Below, in pieces: positions 1 to 20,370 of a DNA stretch of 64,000 bases. Positions within the stretch are counted from its first letter, which is position 1, and each line of letters begins with the position of its first letter. The notes below the pieces were generated by a model, which did not search any database, was not told the origin of the DNA, and saw nothing but the letters and a program-made list of their open reading frames with translations. The stretch comes from Molanna angustata. Its lineage: Eukaryota > Arthropoda > Insecta > Trichoptera > Molannidae. The DNA is taken from NCBI GenBank assembly GCA_963576475.1, contig OY754965.1, positions 751,501 to 815,500 on the forward strand, read 5' to 3'. The translations under genes were made by a program, and so were the position numbers.

Positions 1-1200
1 TCCAAACTTGATACAAGAGTATGAATGGTGAAGATAGATGAGTGTGTTTTATGGACATGTAAATTTTGCCTGAAACATATTTTACTTTTACAGTTAATAC
101 ATAAATATTAATATTTTTTATGATCCCTTAATATCCATGTTTTATAGTTAATATCCTTTCCGTATACGGAAAGGATTCGATTTCCAGTTTCTGATTTGTA
201 AAATGGATATTTCTGCGCTGACCGAGTCCATCCATTGCAGTTCGATCCTTCCTGGACTTTTGACTTGTTCTTTGACCTTTTCTGGGTTATCGTCGTAAAT
301 TCTGACTATGTGACTAGCCCATCGCAGGCTCATATAACTAAGTAAGATGTCATACAGATTATTACAAAACATTTGAGAAGAAGAAATACACTATAAACCG
401 ATTAAGAAAGTTTATTTACATATTTATTAAACTTGGAAACATTATTAACTTAAAATTACTTAGAAAAGTATATTACGCTTCCGCCCATTCGATAATGTAA
501 TTTATCACAAAAATTGCTTTTCTTAGTAAAATTGTTTGAGAAAATTTGGAACCTTTGAGATTTCGTATTTGTCTATATTTATACCAATAAACATCGTTCC
601 AGCTTTAATGGTCCATGATATGGAAAAATAAAGTAAAAATTTAAAGGTTGATAACCCCTGACTGAAATAAACATTAAAAAAAAATATTCTACAAAAAAAA
701 TAATCTTAAAAGTTTTTTATGCCTACAACTTTTTATATATTCTTAAAATTTAGGCTCTGTGCATTGAGCGGATCTAAAGTTATAAGGGGGGCACACACAC
801 AGAGACAAAACTAAATATTATTATCCGAATTCTGATCAAGTCCATATATGTGTATATAGAACATATATGCTGCGAAGCCTCTAAGTTGGTGTTTTTTTGC
901 TTCAAAGTTGGAAAAACCGTGAAAAATATAGATCCTGCATACAATCTCGCGTATCTTGTCTTGATACTTTGTCGATATGTCAAGAGAAATGAATTCTCTT
1001 GAAAAAATCACCAAACGTACAATGGGGTGGTGTGGTTCAATCAACTTGAAACAGATTTGAGACTGGCAACTGAATATAATGAATTCAAAAGAAAAATGAA
1101 ATAAACTAATAAAATCTGACTCTTTTGTAAATTATATTAACTTATTTTTGTACATATAATATTTAAAAAAATATTAAAAAATATTTTAATGCATATATAA
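1..1200. other. Degenerate repeat DNA, left edge
   Basis: No host exon was found. Positions 148-372 (minus) can be read as a short retrotransposon-like stretch (LRWASHIVRIYDDNPEKV) with no intact domain. Positions 540-1080 belong to the dispersed repeat family whose copies carry 'ggcttataaaac', a G-run followed by cacaca, and 'tatatgctgcgaagcctc'. This region would lie in intron 4 of gene D if exons 5 and 6 lie beyond the left edge. Confidence 0.4.
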
Positions 1201-1299
1201 TATTTTGTGTATTTTGTTTCTAAATGTCACTTTTAGACACGAAAAGATCGCAGATACAATACATGATTTCTACGCGAAACTACGATACAAAAAATAATA

Positions 1300-1640
1300 A
1301 AAGTCAGTGTGAAGATCAAGTAACTAACGATATGTTAAAATTAGGTGGGGATGAGGTTACCGAAGCAGTGAGACTACTTTTCAATAAATGCTTAGAACAA
1401 GGAAGCATTTCTAACAGCTGGAAAATGTTGAGGTAGTGATTCTATACAAGAATGGAGACCCAGAAAACTTATACCTGTTAGATTACTATCCCATTTATAT
1501 GAACTGCTCACAAAAATTATAACAAACCGCCTTACACCTAAACTAGATTTCTATCAACCAGTGGAACAAGCTGGCTTCAGAAAAGGATTTAGTACTACAG
1601 ATCATATCCAAACCTTTGAACTGACTGGTCATCGAAAAAA
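1300..1640 (+). pseudogene. Non-LTR reverse transcriptase remnant
   Basis: Conceptual translation across at least one frameshift gives pieces typical of the amino-terminal half of a non-LTR reverse transcriptase. They include GDEVTEAVRLLFNKCLEQG, then LLTKIITNRLTPKLD, then EQAGFRKGFSTTDHIQTFE. The last block resembles the EQAGFRxGFSTxDH segment common in RTE/Jockey-like elements. Stops and frameshifts make it a fossil. It lies head-on to exon 4 of gene D, inside the following intron. The clade is uncertain. Confidence 0.6.
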
Positions 1641-1696
1641 CAACAGAATACAACATTATAAATTTAATAAAAAAAAAATAATAACACTTGTCTTAC

Positions 1697-4464
1697 AAAT
1701 TGAAATACGTTGGGACAACCAATTTTTGTCAACACCGAGTGACGATTACTGTAGCAGATATTTATAACGTCCTTTAGTATCAAATTAGCTGACGATATGT
1801 AGAAATCTGGATTTCGGGTTCTTTCATATTCCAATGAAGCATTTATCGCCTGAAATGATTCAAAATAATGCAACTATAGACTATAAATCATTATTTTTTT
1901 CACTTATATACCTCCATGTGCTCGGTGACAATACACTCGCCTTTGTACACTTGTTTGAGCAAAAAAAAAAAAAAAATGTATTAGTCCTTACGAAGCAGGC
2001 AGAGGGAAAACGAGTTAATCAGAGTGTAGAACAACGATACAGGCTTCATTCAATAGATCTCCAATGTTATCCATACTACATAATATATACGTCACATGAA
2101 TAGGACAATTAAAGTATTAAAAAATCAAGTTTTATTCATAACATTTTCTTATATTGTTGACATAACAGTATAAAACTAAAACACAGTTTAAGCTCTTATA
2201 ACATCGGTTTTTACCTGAGTTTTTGTTGTCATACTTTCATTACGCTGACTAGGTATCTGTATCATATAATATAATCTAAGTCTTATAATCTTGACTAATA
2301 ATAACATTTAAGCTAGGTTCACATTACTGTGTCGTGGCGAGACAGAATGTTATCATTTTCATTCATTTAGTACCTATGACTATAACAATAGCGTCGCTGT
2401 GTTACTGTTTGAGCTGACAACGTCGCAATTCATTCATGTTTCTCCGGTGATTTGACATTAATTTGTCGATGTTTTGAAAAAAAAATACAAATATTCTTAT
2501 ATTTGTACGTGCTGTATTTTCATATTTGGCAAGTGGCCTAATTCGTTAATTTTGTTGATTTTTTGTATATAAGTTATTTACATGTAATGTGACCATCGGC
2601 AACTTTCGATAATTATCGGAAATGTTCGGTTCCTATACCTACTCTTCTGTTGGTGTTAAAACAACCTGGGAACGTGTTTATCTTATATAGGCATAATGTA
2701 GCCTTTATGTAGCCTTATTAAGAAAAATGAATTTTTAGTACCTATAAGTAGGTAATGTTACTGTACACTATGACAAATCTAACATAAGTTATTATGTATA
2801 GTAACTAGTTGCATGTAACACATGAGATCCAACTGTCGATAGCGATAGTATGTATAGTTGAAGAATAAGAATCAAACTATAAACCCATAAATACAAATTA
2901 TTGAAAATTTTAACACATGTTGGTATGTATGTCGAAATAGGACAGTATGGAGATCAGTCCTCTTTTCCAACCCGGAATATGAAAACGGCATGATAGTTCC
3001 GTATGTATGTTTGAAGATTAAGTATCAAACTATTAAGTCTTCTTACATATTGTGTATAGGCGACTGCCATATAAATTGTATTAAGCGACGTCGTCACAAA
3101 ATTCAATTTTTATAAAAATTGTTAGAAAAAATTTGAGATGTGCTAATACAATGTTAATATTTTTTATATGAAATTAAATTATCTAGTTGGGGTCTTTCGG
3201 CTTTTTTCGATATTTAAAAAAATGGAAATATAGGCAGTTAAACTCATAAATTTATCATAAAAAAAATATTTTTCTTAATAAAAAATGTGTGAGAAACCCT
3301 GGAATTAAAAAAAAAACCTATTTGAAATTTTGTACTTGTCTATTTTTATACCAATTTTCAGCGTTCTAGCTTTTATGGTTTCTGAGATATATGGAAAAAT
3401 TAACCAAAATTTCAAAAGTTGGTAACCCCTGATTGAAACAAAAATTCACAATTCTGAGTATAAAAGTTTTGTAGGCCTATAACTATATATATATTCTGAT
3501 AATTTGGGCTCTGTAAATTGAGCGGATCAAAAGTTATAAGGGGGGGGGGGCAGACACACAGACACACAAAACTCACTCCAAATTCTGAGTAAATCCATGT
3601 ATGGGAACATATATGCTGCGAGGCCTCTAGTTGGTGTTATTAGCATGCAAAAAGTCCACTACGCCATACAAAATTTTCCTTCGTACACGCATCTTGGCTT
3701 AACTAGTTGCATGTAACACATGAGATCCAACTTTCGATAGCGATAGTATGTACAGTTGAAGAATAAGAATCAAACTATAAACCCATAAATACAAAATGTT
3801 CCTTCGTACACGCATCTTGGCTTAATAATGTCGATTCAATCAGAGAATTGAATTCTCATGAACGAATCGACAGTTGGATAATGTCGATTCATTCAGAGAA
3901 TTAAATTCTCATGAACGAATCGACAGATGAAATACTATTACTTTAAATTTACTAGAATTCGTTTTATTGATGTTTCAAATAATACTTATTTTTGCTAACT
4001 TCTAAATTAATGGAAACCCATAACACAGTGTTAATAGATTTTTTTTAGAAAATATATAACATCATGTTATACATACTTGTGTCTTGATGCACACGCTGTT
4101 GTACATACTTGGTTCAGACAAAGCCATTCCCATCCAAAATGAATGCATAAACACCAGGCGGTTTAAATAGAAAGAGTTGACTGCTGCCATTTCCAGCATT
4201 ATTGCCTTTAACTCTTCAAGTAGTGGACTTTGTTGAGAAAACGTTGGCAAAGACCACATCTCCTGTGACTTTTGTCTGGAAATAATAATTATCATACGCT
4301 AACCAACATGTCAGAGGTGTTATAAGGAAACGAAATCTTTTGATTCTGTTTATTTACCTGTAATATATTTGCAAAACTGCCCGGTCGTTTGCGTCGATGT
4401 TGAAACTAAAATTGTTACAGCATTTTGGACATGCGAACTGTGGAGGACTGTATGCTGCATGGTT
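1697..4464 (-). CDS. Gene D: partial paralogue of a secreted Cys-rich protein family (exons 2-4)
   Basis: Unrecognised family; the most diverged of four tandem copies. Exon 2 (4358-4464) encodes NHAAYSPPQFACPKCCNNF and ends in phase 2 at a GTAAAT donor. Exon 3 (4077-4275, 199 nt as in the paralogues) contains MWSLPTFSQQSPLLEELK and ends QACIKTQ-like at GTATGT. Exon 4 (1697-1849) encodes AINASLEYERTRNP..CPNVFQF and ends at GTAAGA; it is one codon shorter than in the other copies. All acceptors end in AG and there are no stops, so these exons look alive. The signal-peptide exon was not found between 4465 and 12.4 kb. Exons 5-6 are not in 1-1696 and probably lie outside the window. The conserved CPxCC cysteines and several NxS/T sites suggest a secreted glycoprotein. 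Function unknown. Confidence 0.7.
2820..3960. repeat. Copy of an abundant about 1-kb dispersed repeat family
   Basis: Contains the recurrent blocks 'actagttgcatgtaacacat', 'gagatccaac', 'gccgaaacaccccaacta' (in related copies) and 'aaaagttataagggggg' followed by CA repeats and 'atatgctgcgaggcctc'. A palindromic motif (tcgattc..gaattctc..gaatcga) is tandemly doubled at about 3830-3925. Other copies lie near 580-1080, 9230-9600, 23400-24480, 36250-36900, 40770-41200, 41530-41850 and 42640-44640. No coding capacity is seen. The class is unknown; a non-autonomous DNA element is one possibility. Confidence 0.55.
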
Positions 4465-4599
4465 CTTTAAAAAATGCCGATCTTAAATATAGTCATTTAA
4501 TAGAATATGAAGTTCATCATATTTTTTGTTAATTGGTCGAATTTTTATAATTGAGTAAAGAGAGAGTATGCATATTATCAAGAATCGTATGTGTGTGCA

Positions 4600-4715
4600 T
4601 GTGTGTTGTTTACTGTTTAAGTCAATTATTGTGTGAGTGTAATGATTGTTTACTGTTTAAGTCAATTACTCTGTGAGTGTAATGATTGTTTACTGTTTAA
4701 GTCAATAATTATTGT
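4600..4715. repeat. 44-bp tandem repeat, about 2.5 copies
   Basis: The block 'gtttactgtttaagtcaat' followed by 'gtgagtgtaatgatt' recurs three times in a row with few differences. It is just upstream of exon 2 of gene D. No coding role is apparent. Confidence 0.7.
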
Positions 4716-5030
4716 TTACGGAACAGAAACAGTACAGAAATTTTAAATTAGTTTTGTGTAAAGTATATCGGCGTTAAAGTGATCTTGTTATATAGTATAT
4801 ATATAATATACATTAATTATGTAATATACATATTACATAATTAATTTGAAATAAAGGAATATACTCAATAAAAACATTTTAAACATAATATGTGTAACAA
4901 TACGATACAATATAATGCTGATCAGATAAAAAATGATTGAAAAGTATGGCAAAGTGTGAATATTAACAATCAAATTGTGTTGTGCTGACCAAAATATTAT
5001 TGCTATTGAATAGGACAATGAAATTTAAGA

Positions 5031-5712
5031 CATGAGATGAAGAAAATATACAAAGCTAACAGGAAAGGAATATAAGAGGTTGAGGGCTCCCAAGAATAGG
5101 ATTGCACGACCAAGTGAACGATATTCTGAAGACGATAATCTAAGAAGCGTTGAACAACAGACGAACATGTATGAGATGAGTCAAGATATAAACATTTGGC
5201 GTTCGGTTATCTCTGCCTACCCCTTTATAGTATGCATGTATGTATAATGTATGTAAAACAATAGTGTTAGTGAGAAATGGGCATGGCATAATACGCATGA
5301 AATTTGAATTAACGCGGTTGAAATGAGGTCACTAAGACAAACGTGTGGTAAAACGGTGTATGATAGAATAAGAAACGAGGACATTAGACGAGAATGTATG
5401 ATTAAAAAGGGATATCGCAAATAAAATGAAAATAAATGACCTAAGGTGGTTTGGACACATAGAAAAAATGAGTGATAAGGCTGATAAAAGAGTAACGAAG
5501 AGTAGAGGTCGGCCAAGGAAAAGTTGGTACGATCACATAAATTGAATCTTGAAAGATGGAGACCTTAGAAATAAGAACAATATAACAGCGTGTATGAGAT
5601 GATGCACGAATGTAAATGAACTGAGAAATGTATGTCAAGAGAGGAGTCTCGCGTTGAGTTCTCTCTGCCTACCCGAAATAGAGAAATGGCGTGATGGTAT
5701 GTTCATAAATTG
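5031..5712 (+). pseudogene. RTE-like non-LTR retrotransposon C-terminal fragments (two pieces)
   Basis: Two adjacent fragments of the most frequent retroelement in the window. The first (5031-5230) ends INIWRSVISAYPF. The second (5250-5712) includes MKINDLRWFGHIEKMSD, RGRPRKSWYDHIN and LSSLCLPEIEKWRDGM, with stops and frameshifts. Related copies are at 12985-13262, 21885-22430, 26300-26810, 39840-40440 and 45900-46205. All represent the 3' end of the element, which terminates in 'gcgtgatggtatgtatgta'. Truncation at the 5' end is usual for target-primed integration. Confidence 0.75.
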
Positions 5713-7270
5713 AAACCTTGTCATTGATTGTCACTAATGAATTAAGTTTATTTTGACTCTCGTCTACTCTTTTTTTTTTTTCAATTTAAATTGTACATCC
5801 ATTCGTTCCAACAAACGATGATCAACGATAATGATACATTTTATTTTAAATGGATGTTTTAACTTTTTATATATTTTGTTGTTATTTGAATGTTTAAGAA
5901 AATGGATACCCAAGAAATTAGGAGAGCTGCTAAAACAATCGAAGATATTATGACGTCCTTCATGTTGATATTGTATTTTCTTACTGAGTTAAATCATCAC
6001 GACGATGCTACCTAATGTTTTATGTGTTTCTGATTTGTTTGTCAATAGATATCGGTTTAATATAGCTAACACCGTTCATCGCGAGGAGTGCGGATTCGTT
6101 ATTACGCGGTATTTAAAAAAAAACATTTTTTTATCTTTAACAATTGTCCGGATTCGACACAATCCGGGAATCGTTGAGAGGATTTCGCATTCTCCTATCC
6201 CACTTCATTAGGATCATTGTGGCCCGGTATTTGAGTCGGCTCTTGAGAGTTTAACAAAAATATTGTGTCATTCAGTACCTAATCTTCCCTTAAATATGTC
6301 ACTAAACGACAAATATTTAACTCAACGTTTCTGGCGGATCGCGTATCTTAAATATTGAATTAAGTTTTTCACTTTTTTTTTGTTTTATTTTACCATACCA
6401 AATTTATTTATAAATTGAGTTAAGTATTGTTGATAATAAAGGACTTATTCTAGAAGTGGTTCATGTATGTATGTAATATTTATTTTCTTACCATAGAATA
6501 ATAATAGTATAGAATACTCTTTAGCCTGCAGTAAACGCGACTGCTTTATTTTGACTAATTTGGTCAACATTTTGCTACGAGCATTCAGTAATCATTTGGC
6601 CGTCTGCGTGATACGTTCTGCAAATAGGGAATTTTTTAACTGCTTGCAAAATTATTTACGCACTCATAACGAGTAGTACTATACGAACAATGTCTACCAG
6701 CAGAGTCATACATATATTGACATGAGCCGACCAATAAAACGGCTTCACTTTTTCAGCGAGGTATTGTATGGGAATGAGTATTCTATAGTTTTATTATTAT
6801 TCTATGTTTCTTACATAAATGATAATGTATTGCCTGACAACAAACGAAACAGACTGTCAGGCATTGAAACGTCAGGCACGCATTTTAAAACTTTTTGCGA
6901 TGTTTTTTCATCCCACATTCTAAAATGATCCGACCTGTTTCTGTATAGTCCGTGCATTCCGAGTTCCAGATCCATCTGTAAAATATACATACATACATTG
7001 AGTCACTACAATGATTGATTTTAATTAAAAAAAACATTGATTAGTATAAAAAATTTAAATAGTAACATGCTGTGTAATGAAAAAAATAAAATAATGCGGT
7101 TTTATAATAATAAAATAATATTTAGTTACAGCTTCGCGTCATGTATCATTTAAGGTTATTGACAATTTGACAGATGCGTTATAGACATTAACCACAGAAA
7201 ACGTAAAATATGTCTATATAACACCAACATAGTTAACTCATAGATTTTTATTTTTTTTTGCTAGAAATAG
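5713..7270. other. No supported gene
   Basis: AT-rich DNA with only short chance reading frames. A 38-codon frame at 5901-6017 (MDTQEIRRAAKTIEDIMTS...) has no recognisable family. This is where the missing first exon of gene D might be expected by analogy with gene C. I found no 57-nt signal-peptide exon with a matching donor. Confidence 0.4.
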
Positions 7271-7284
7271 TACTCCGTGCAAAA

Positions 7285-7507
7285 AGTGAGTCATGGAATA
7301 TCGTGTTTGACGTTTTGGTTGGCATCATATTTCAGTTTTCCTTACATTTCAACAGATCCTACATAACTGTTCTCTAAATTATAAATAATTAAAATGTTTT
7401 TTAGTCAAATAAATCCGAAAACAATTCAAATTAGACGTTATTTTCTATAGAAAAACGATGTGGCCTGGAACCAAAACGTCAAAAATCCCCCCCGAAAAAT
7501 GACTCAC
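7285..7507. mobile_element. Possible MITE with terminal inverted repeats
   Basis: The left end reads 'gtgagtcat' and continues to 'tttgacgttttggtt'. The right end reads 'aaccaaaacgtcaaa' to 'atgactcac', the reverse complement with a few changes. The element is about 223 bp, AT-rich and non-coding. I could not define a clear target-site duplication. Confidence 0.5.
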
Positions 7508-7894
7508 ATTCGATTCATACAAAGTTTGCTAACTACGACATCTAGTATGTTATAATAAAACCTTATTAGTTAAATAGTCTCTTTCTATGGCTCTGAAATA
7601 AAAATGGCGTCCGAGATTGGATTTATGACAGGTATTAAGGCAGACATTGGGACCTGGTTGATCTGTTTTGTGTGAGACCATATGTTTGTTGAGGTAATAA
7701 TTGTTGAGTGCAGAAAGTTGAGATTGTGTACATATTTAGTGTGGAACGGGAACAATCACCTGGTTCATAATTGCATATAATTGTCAATAGAACAGGATTT
7801 CCTAGTTGAGCAGCAGTAATTTACTTATTGTTATTATTATAAATATGGTGTGATAAAAGGTAAATAAATAAATAAATAAATTTGAAGATTACGT

Positions 7895-8530
7895 AACTGA
7901 TGTTTCATTTTGCATCAGGACTAAATCTGTTGTTTGTAAATAATCATGAGACAAAAACACTTATAAATGCTGTCGTTGTGTCTCGGCTAGATTACTGTAA
8001 TGGCATCTATGATGGATTGCCAAAGTATCAGCTCGATAGATTACAGATGGTGTTTAATGCAGCGGCAAGGCTCATTTATGGAGCGGAAAAACTATGTCAC
8101 ATAACTCCACTACTTAACGAATTGCATTGGTTGAAGTGTCCAGAGCGAGTTGACTACAAAATCTGCTTAACGGTGTTTAATGCTTTAAATAACCTAGCAC
8201 CACAATACATACAAGAGCTGTGTCAGAGAAAAGATCTCTCTGGGAGGCATCTCACACTTAGGTCTTCTGGATCACAGAGTACCAACTCCCTAAAGGAGTT
8301 GGACAGAGCCAATAAAGCGGCTTACTATGATCGATGCTTTGGTGTGAGTGGTCCTATAAAGTGGAATAAATTGCCTCTAGATGTCCGCAGTGCAAATAGT
8401 AAGAGCACTTTCTCTAAAGGACTGAAAACAGTTTTGTTTCGTAGAGCAATATAATATCTATCTAAATAACAGCGCCCTTGGAATGATCTTGAATCATTAA
8501 ACGGCGCTATACAAATTATTATTATTATTA
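7895..8530 (+). pseudogene. L2/CR1-like non-LTR reverse transcriptase, C-terminal fragment and 3' tail
   Basis: An uninterrupted frame to 8454 encodes the end of a reverse transcriptase: VVSRLDYCNGIYDGLPK, LQMVFNAAARLIYG, LLNELHWLKCPERVDYKICL, and FGVSGPIKWNKLPLDVR, typical of the L2/CR1 group. The tail after the stop reads 'cggcgctatacaaatta' and runs into ATT repeats, a common 3' end for L2-type elements. The 5' part is missing. The intact frame suggests a fairly recent insertion. Confidence 0.75.
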
Positions 8531-9229
8531 TAATCATGTTCTTATTTTGTCTAGTTAGTTTAGTTTTCGTTTGACCTTCTCTCTCCGTTGTAAAACTTCT
8601 TTGCCCATGTGTTCTGTATTTTGCCTCAAAACCCTGATATTATAACTTTTCTTGTATTCTGCGTTTCTCTCATCACTCAGTCTGTCCAATATAGACATAT
8701 GTATGACTTAGCTACTTGTTTAATGCTAAATAACCTAATTTACAAATTTTCTTATTCTCAAATTTAGTTTAAAATTTACTCTATTTGTCTTGAAATTAAT
8801 AAGTACTACGCTCTGAGATATTTGCATTATATTTTCTTGATAAACTATATGGAGTCTCATTGCAATATCGCTGACTGTAGGTGGAGGTTCTATGGCGAAA
8901 ATAATGTCAACTTCTCTGGCTTTCTAAAATACCTAACATACCTGGCAGCGTGTTTTGAAACAGGATATATTTTTTATGTTTTATTTAACTTTTTTCTTTG
9001 AATCCCCAGTTTCTCGCGGAAATTCGCTTATCGCGGTGATGTTCAGAACGTAGCCCCCGCGATGAACGGGGATATATGTATAACATTATCTATTAAAACG
9101 TGTAAGTTTATGATAGGTATACATTGTTAAAGAATCAATGCCAGGTTTTATTGCGTCCGTATATCGATGTCGTGACTCGTGACGGCCATAATTTTGAAGA
9201 AATGTTTGAATTCATTAAAATTTTTGCTG
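8531..9229. other. No supported feature
   Basis: Non-coding AT-rich DNA. A 60-bp stretch near 9010-9070 with TTCGCGGAAATTCGC and CCCGCGATGAACGGGG resembles the ends of some pogo-like transposons, but only one end is visible. Confidence 0.3.
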
Positions 9230-9796
9230 AGTACTAGTTGCATGCAACACATGAGATCCAACTATCGATGACGATAATATGAATAATTGAAGAATACGTA
9301 CCAAACTATAAACTTATATTTAAGATATTTTGATTTTTAAAAGTTATAAGGGGGGGACACACAGACACACTTAATTTTCTACTTATAATTCCATATATGC
9401 TGCAAAGCGTAAATCCATATATGCTGCAAAGCCTCTTAAGTTGGTGTTTTTCGACTTGGAGCTGGAAAAACCTCGCGTATCTTGGCTTGATAATTTGTCG
9501 AATTGTTCAAGAGAATAAAATTCTCTTAATTGTTCAAGAGAATAAAAGGAATAAAATCGACAGTTGGATAATGAATTTGGTTTGTATTTTTAAAAGGAAT
9601 GAAAACAATTGTGAAGATTTTAACTCAACAGTTTAACGGGAATTAGAGTTGATGATACTTTGAATAAATTGATGTTTGTTCCCAACATCTTCAAACATTA
9701 CAAAACCTCTACTTATGAATCTATTTTTATTTTTACTTTTACATTACTTATCGGGCAACTATGTAACATGTACTATGTCAAATACTAATTTAACAC

Positions 9797-9960
9797 GCAC
9801 CCAATAACAAGTTGCCACATTCTAGAGACGTACAATATTTATCGTCACACAGTTCCAGACTGAAAACACAATTAAAAACTGTGTCTCTACCGGGCATCGA
9901 ACCCGGGACCTTTGGATCAGCAGTCAGATGCCTAATAAACTGAGCCACGAAGGCCGTCTT
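9797..9960 (-). mobile_element. tRNA-derived SINE, family S1
   Basis: Read on the minus strand, the head is tRNA-like: 'ggccttcgtggctcag' (A-box region), then 'aaaggtcccgggttcgat' (B box), then a body ending in a conserved block with 'gtggcaacttgttattggg'. The same body and head occur at 41272-41455 (plus). Such heads act as internal RNA polymerase III promoters. Confidence 0.75.
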
Positions 9961-10539
9961 GATTATTGAATTTAATCTGACAATATAGTTTGTTGGGAAT
10001 TTTGGTCTCCTCAAAAATATTTTCCAACGATTCCTACTCTGTATTATTTATAGTACTACAGAATTTCTGAATGCCAAAGATTGCTCTTATTTTCACCACA
10101 TGAATTTCGTGAAATCTTTAATCGTGTCAGTTTTTTTTTTTTGTATTTCTTCATCTTTTTTGAGGTCTAGGTACAAAGGCACAGAAAAGTTCATGGTTTT
10201 TATCCAGAACGTTTTCTGTAACTGTACTTAGAGTAAACTCTGCTGCCCACAAACGCATCCCATGTTGGAATCTATCCCAACGTTAAAATATGTTGTCTTT
10301 CGTCATAGACGGTGCATGGTAATATTGGCACCTCTGTAAATATTTAAATGTAGCAGTTGTTACCTTTGATATATTATTTGCTTTGACCTGTATCTACCTT
10401 ATCTAAAAATAAACGTCATACCAGATACACGCGTGTTTTAATTTAATAACATAAGAGTCTGCACCCCCAGCGCCTACGAAATATATATTAAAAGACCACA
10501 CTATTTCCACATCCCATATCATGCTCTATGTAAACTTTC

Positions 10540-10700
10540 GTACTCGTTGATCCAGAATCCTTGCATACATCGTACCAACTGAGTTTAGAAAACTTATTGC
10601 TCTGTAGTTTTTGCAGTCGAGCTTCGATCCTTTACCTTTGATAATAAAATAAAAACAGAATTGTCAGCCGCATCAGGATTATTTTTTTTTACAAATTCAT
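10540..10700 (-). pseudogene. Reverse transcriptase fragment
   Basis: Minus-strand reading gives KGKGSKLDCKNYRAISFLN followed by VGTMYARILDQRVR, matching the KGDxxDCxNYRGISLL block of non-LTR reverse transcriptases. It is short and broken on both sides. Confidence 0.6.
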
Positions 10701-11129
10701 ATTGCACTGAAAGAACGCGGGCAGCTTGAAGCAGTCGTGTTGCAGTTGAACTGACTACTCGTCGAATACTCCTAGCAGTCCGTGTATCTCAGGTCTTTCG
10801 GAGATGATTCATATTCAATTATTATCTGTTTCACCCTTTCACAACCTCCCAATCAGAATCCTCCCTCTCCATTTCTTCTTGAAAATTATGGACGCTGCAT
10901 ATGTAATTATTTTTCCTGGACTACATTTTTTTGCAATCTTTAATTGCTTGCATTCCTTTTATACTGACGCATAATTGAATATTACATTACTTGGTCATTT
11001 AAGAATTAAGATAGCAGTTAAATTTATTGATATTCCATTTTTTTATAACTAATATTAATTTATAATTGGTTTGTGGCGATACATCCATGTGCCACGCTTC
11101 CTTTTATAAGTCGAAAATTACATGCAAAC

Positions 11130-12046
11130 TAGTCTTAGACCCGAATGCACAGTATTTATATAACTAAATACTAACTTCTTACCTCACTGGAGTATTTAGT
11201 ATTCTTTAGTTAGCAATTGCGTTGCAGAGACATCACTAACTAAATACTACGCCAAACTTAAGGTCGATGTCGTAGAATTTCACATTATTCTGTACGAAGA
11301 AAAAAGACAGATCGTTTTCTGTGAGTTTATTTTATTTTATTTTATTGGGGGTATACACAGATGAACAGGTTACATTCATTAAAATATATATACTAAGTGG
11401 TACAGTGTATAGTTAGGCCTGCCATTCAATTATGTATATCACCTGTTAATTATATTCAACACAACAGAAGAGAAAAATGCAAAGAAATAATGATTAGAAG
11501 ATAGTAAAGGATAGTGGGATAGGAAAGTGACGGGGAATGACAGAAGATAACTAAAAGAAAGACAAATTATACTGACGTTTGAAATGTTTTTTTTGTCATA
11601 ACAACACAAACACAAGTAACCAAGCACACACTGACAGCTCTATGTCACGATTCTTCTGAAATTCCAGCGAATTTTCGGCATCTCGTATAGATCGCTGAAT
11701 ACTTTGCTTGGGATTTGATTTGACTAAATTACCAGTTACATATTTGACGAAGTCGCTAAATTCATAATCTATCGAAAACATCTCGTATTTTAGTATTAAA
11801 CACTCGTAAGGTCACGATCAACCTTACTTTTTGAAAGTTCGCAAATGTTAGTTTACGCCAACGCGCATTCGCTAAGTATTTGCTACATGTCTCTGCAATG
11901 CAAATTTCATACAAAAACTTCGTAGCATCCTCCAGTTAGGAAGCCACGCGATCTCTTAACTTAAGTGAGTGACTGTGCAATGAAAACATGGTTAGTATTT
12001 AGAATTTAGTATTTAAGTAGAACTCTGCATTCGGACGTTAGTCTTT
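11130..12046. mobile_element. Possible non-autonomous DNA transposon
   Basis: The two ends are roughly inverted: left 'gacccgaatgcacagt' and right 'actctgcattcggacgtt', each followed inward by 'actaaatactaa'-like blocks. Low-complexity inner sequence weakens the case, and no target duplication was confirmed. Confidence 0.3.
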
Positions 12047-12460
12047 AAAGTACCATTTTAGTCAATTAGCGGTCTATTTCACTGTACTCGGATAAAGTTC
12101 TAGATAACTATATGTAGGATAAATTTAAACATAGAGAGAACACGAATGGACGACAGTAGGATTGTCAAAATTGGACGGAAATACCCCACAACTTAACACT
12201 ACTCCGAAGATCTTCGAAGAGATGGAAGAACAGTCGGACATCCACCCAGGACAGTCCACCTTCACAAACAAGTCAAATGAAACGATGAAGAAGAAGAAGG
12301 AGGATAAATGAATAAAGTTAATGGGTGGCAGCTTTATAATTTAATGCAATTATCTGTGGTCTCTATGGTAAACTTATAATTTATCTTTGTATGGATATAT
12401 GGTTAGCTCATAACATTTTTGTAAAATTCGTTTTATCCATCGGATTTGTATTAAATAAGC

Positions 12461-12466
12461 TTTATT
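12461..12466 (-). terminator. Candidate polyadenylation signal of gene C
   Basis: An AATAAA on the minus strand, about 160 nt after the gene C stop codon. Confidence 0.4.
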
Positions 12467-12625
12467 TAGAGGTGGTGAAACTTTTTAAAATCATTTACTG
12501 TCGAGATAGGAATTGAGGTGTCATTGCCAAAAAAAAAAATACAAAATGGAAATTGCAGATCTAATTCACTTGTCGATGAGGGCGATAGTGTTCTTCCAAG
12601 TTTTTAAGGCAACAGAGCGTTAAAT

Positions 12626-20322
<7,697 letters not shown>

Positions 20323-20361
20323 TCTGTATTACTTATGAATGTTGCAAACTAAGTTTTTTAT

Positions 20362-20370
20362 CTTTTTATA
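20362..20370 (-). promoter_or_regulatory. TATA-like box of gene C
   Basis: TATAAAAAG on the minus strand, about 45 nt before the start codon. A second match (TATAAAATA) lies about 20 nt further upstream. Which is used is unknown. Confidence 0.4.

Noticed and set aside
6940..7000. Small exon (MDLELGMHGLYRNR) as the missing exon 1 of gene D
   Set aside because: It has AG before the ATG and a weak GT after, but no hydrophobic signal sequence and wrong length.
9000..9075. pogo-like transposon end
   Set aside because: Only one terminus could be seen and no TA duplication was found.
9790..10014. True tRNA gene on the minus strand
   Set aside because: The A and B boxes are tRNA-like, but the body and multiple copies show a SINE; no complete acceptor stem pairing was seen.
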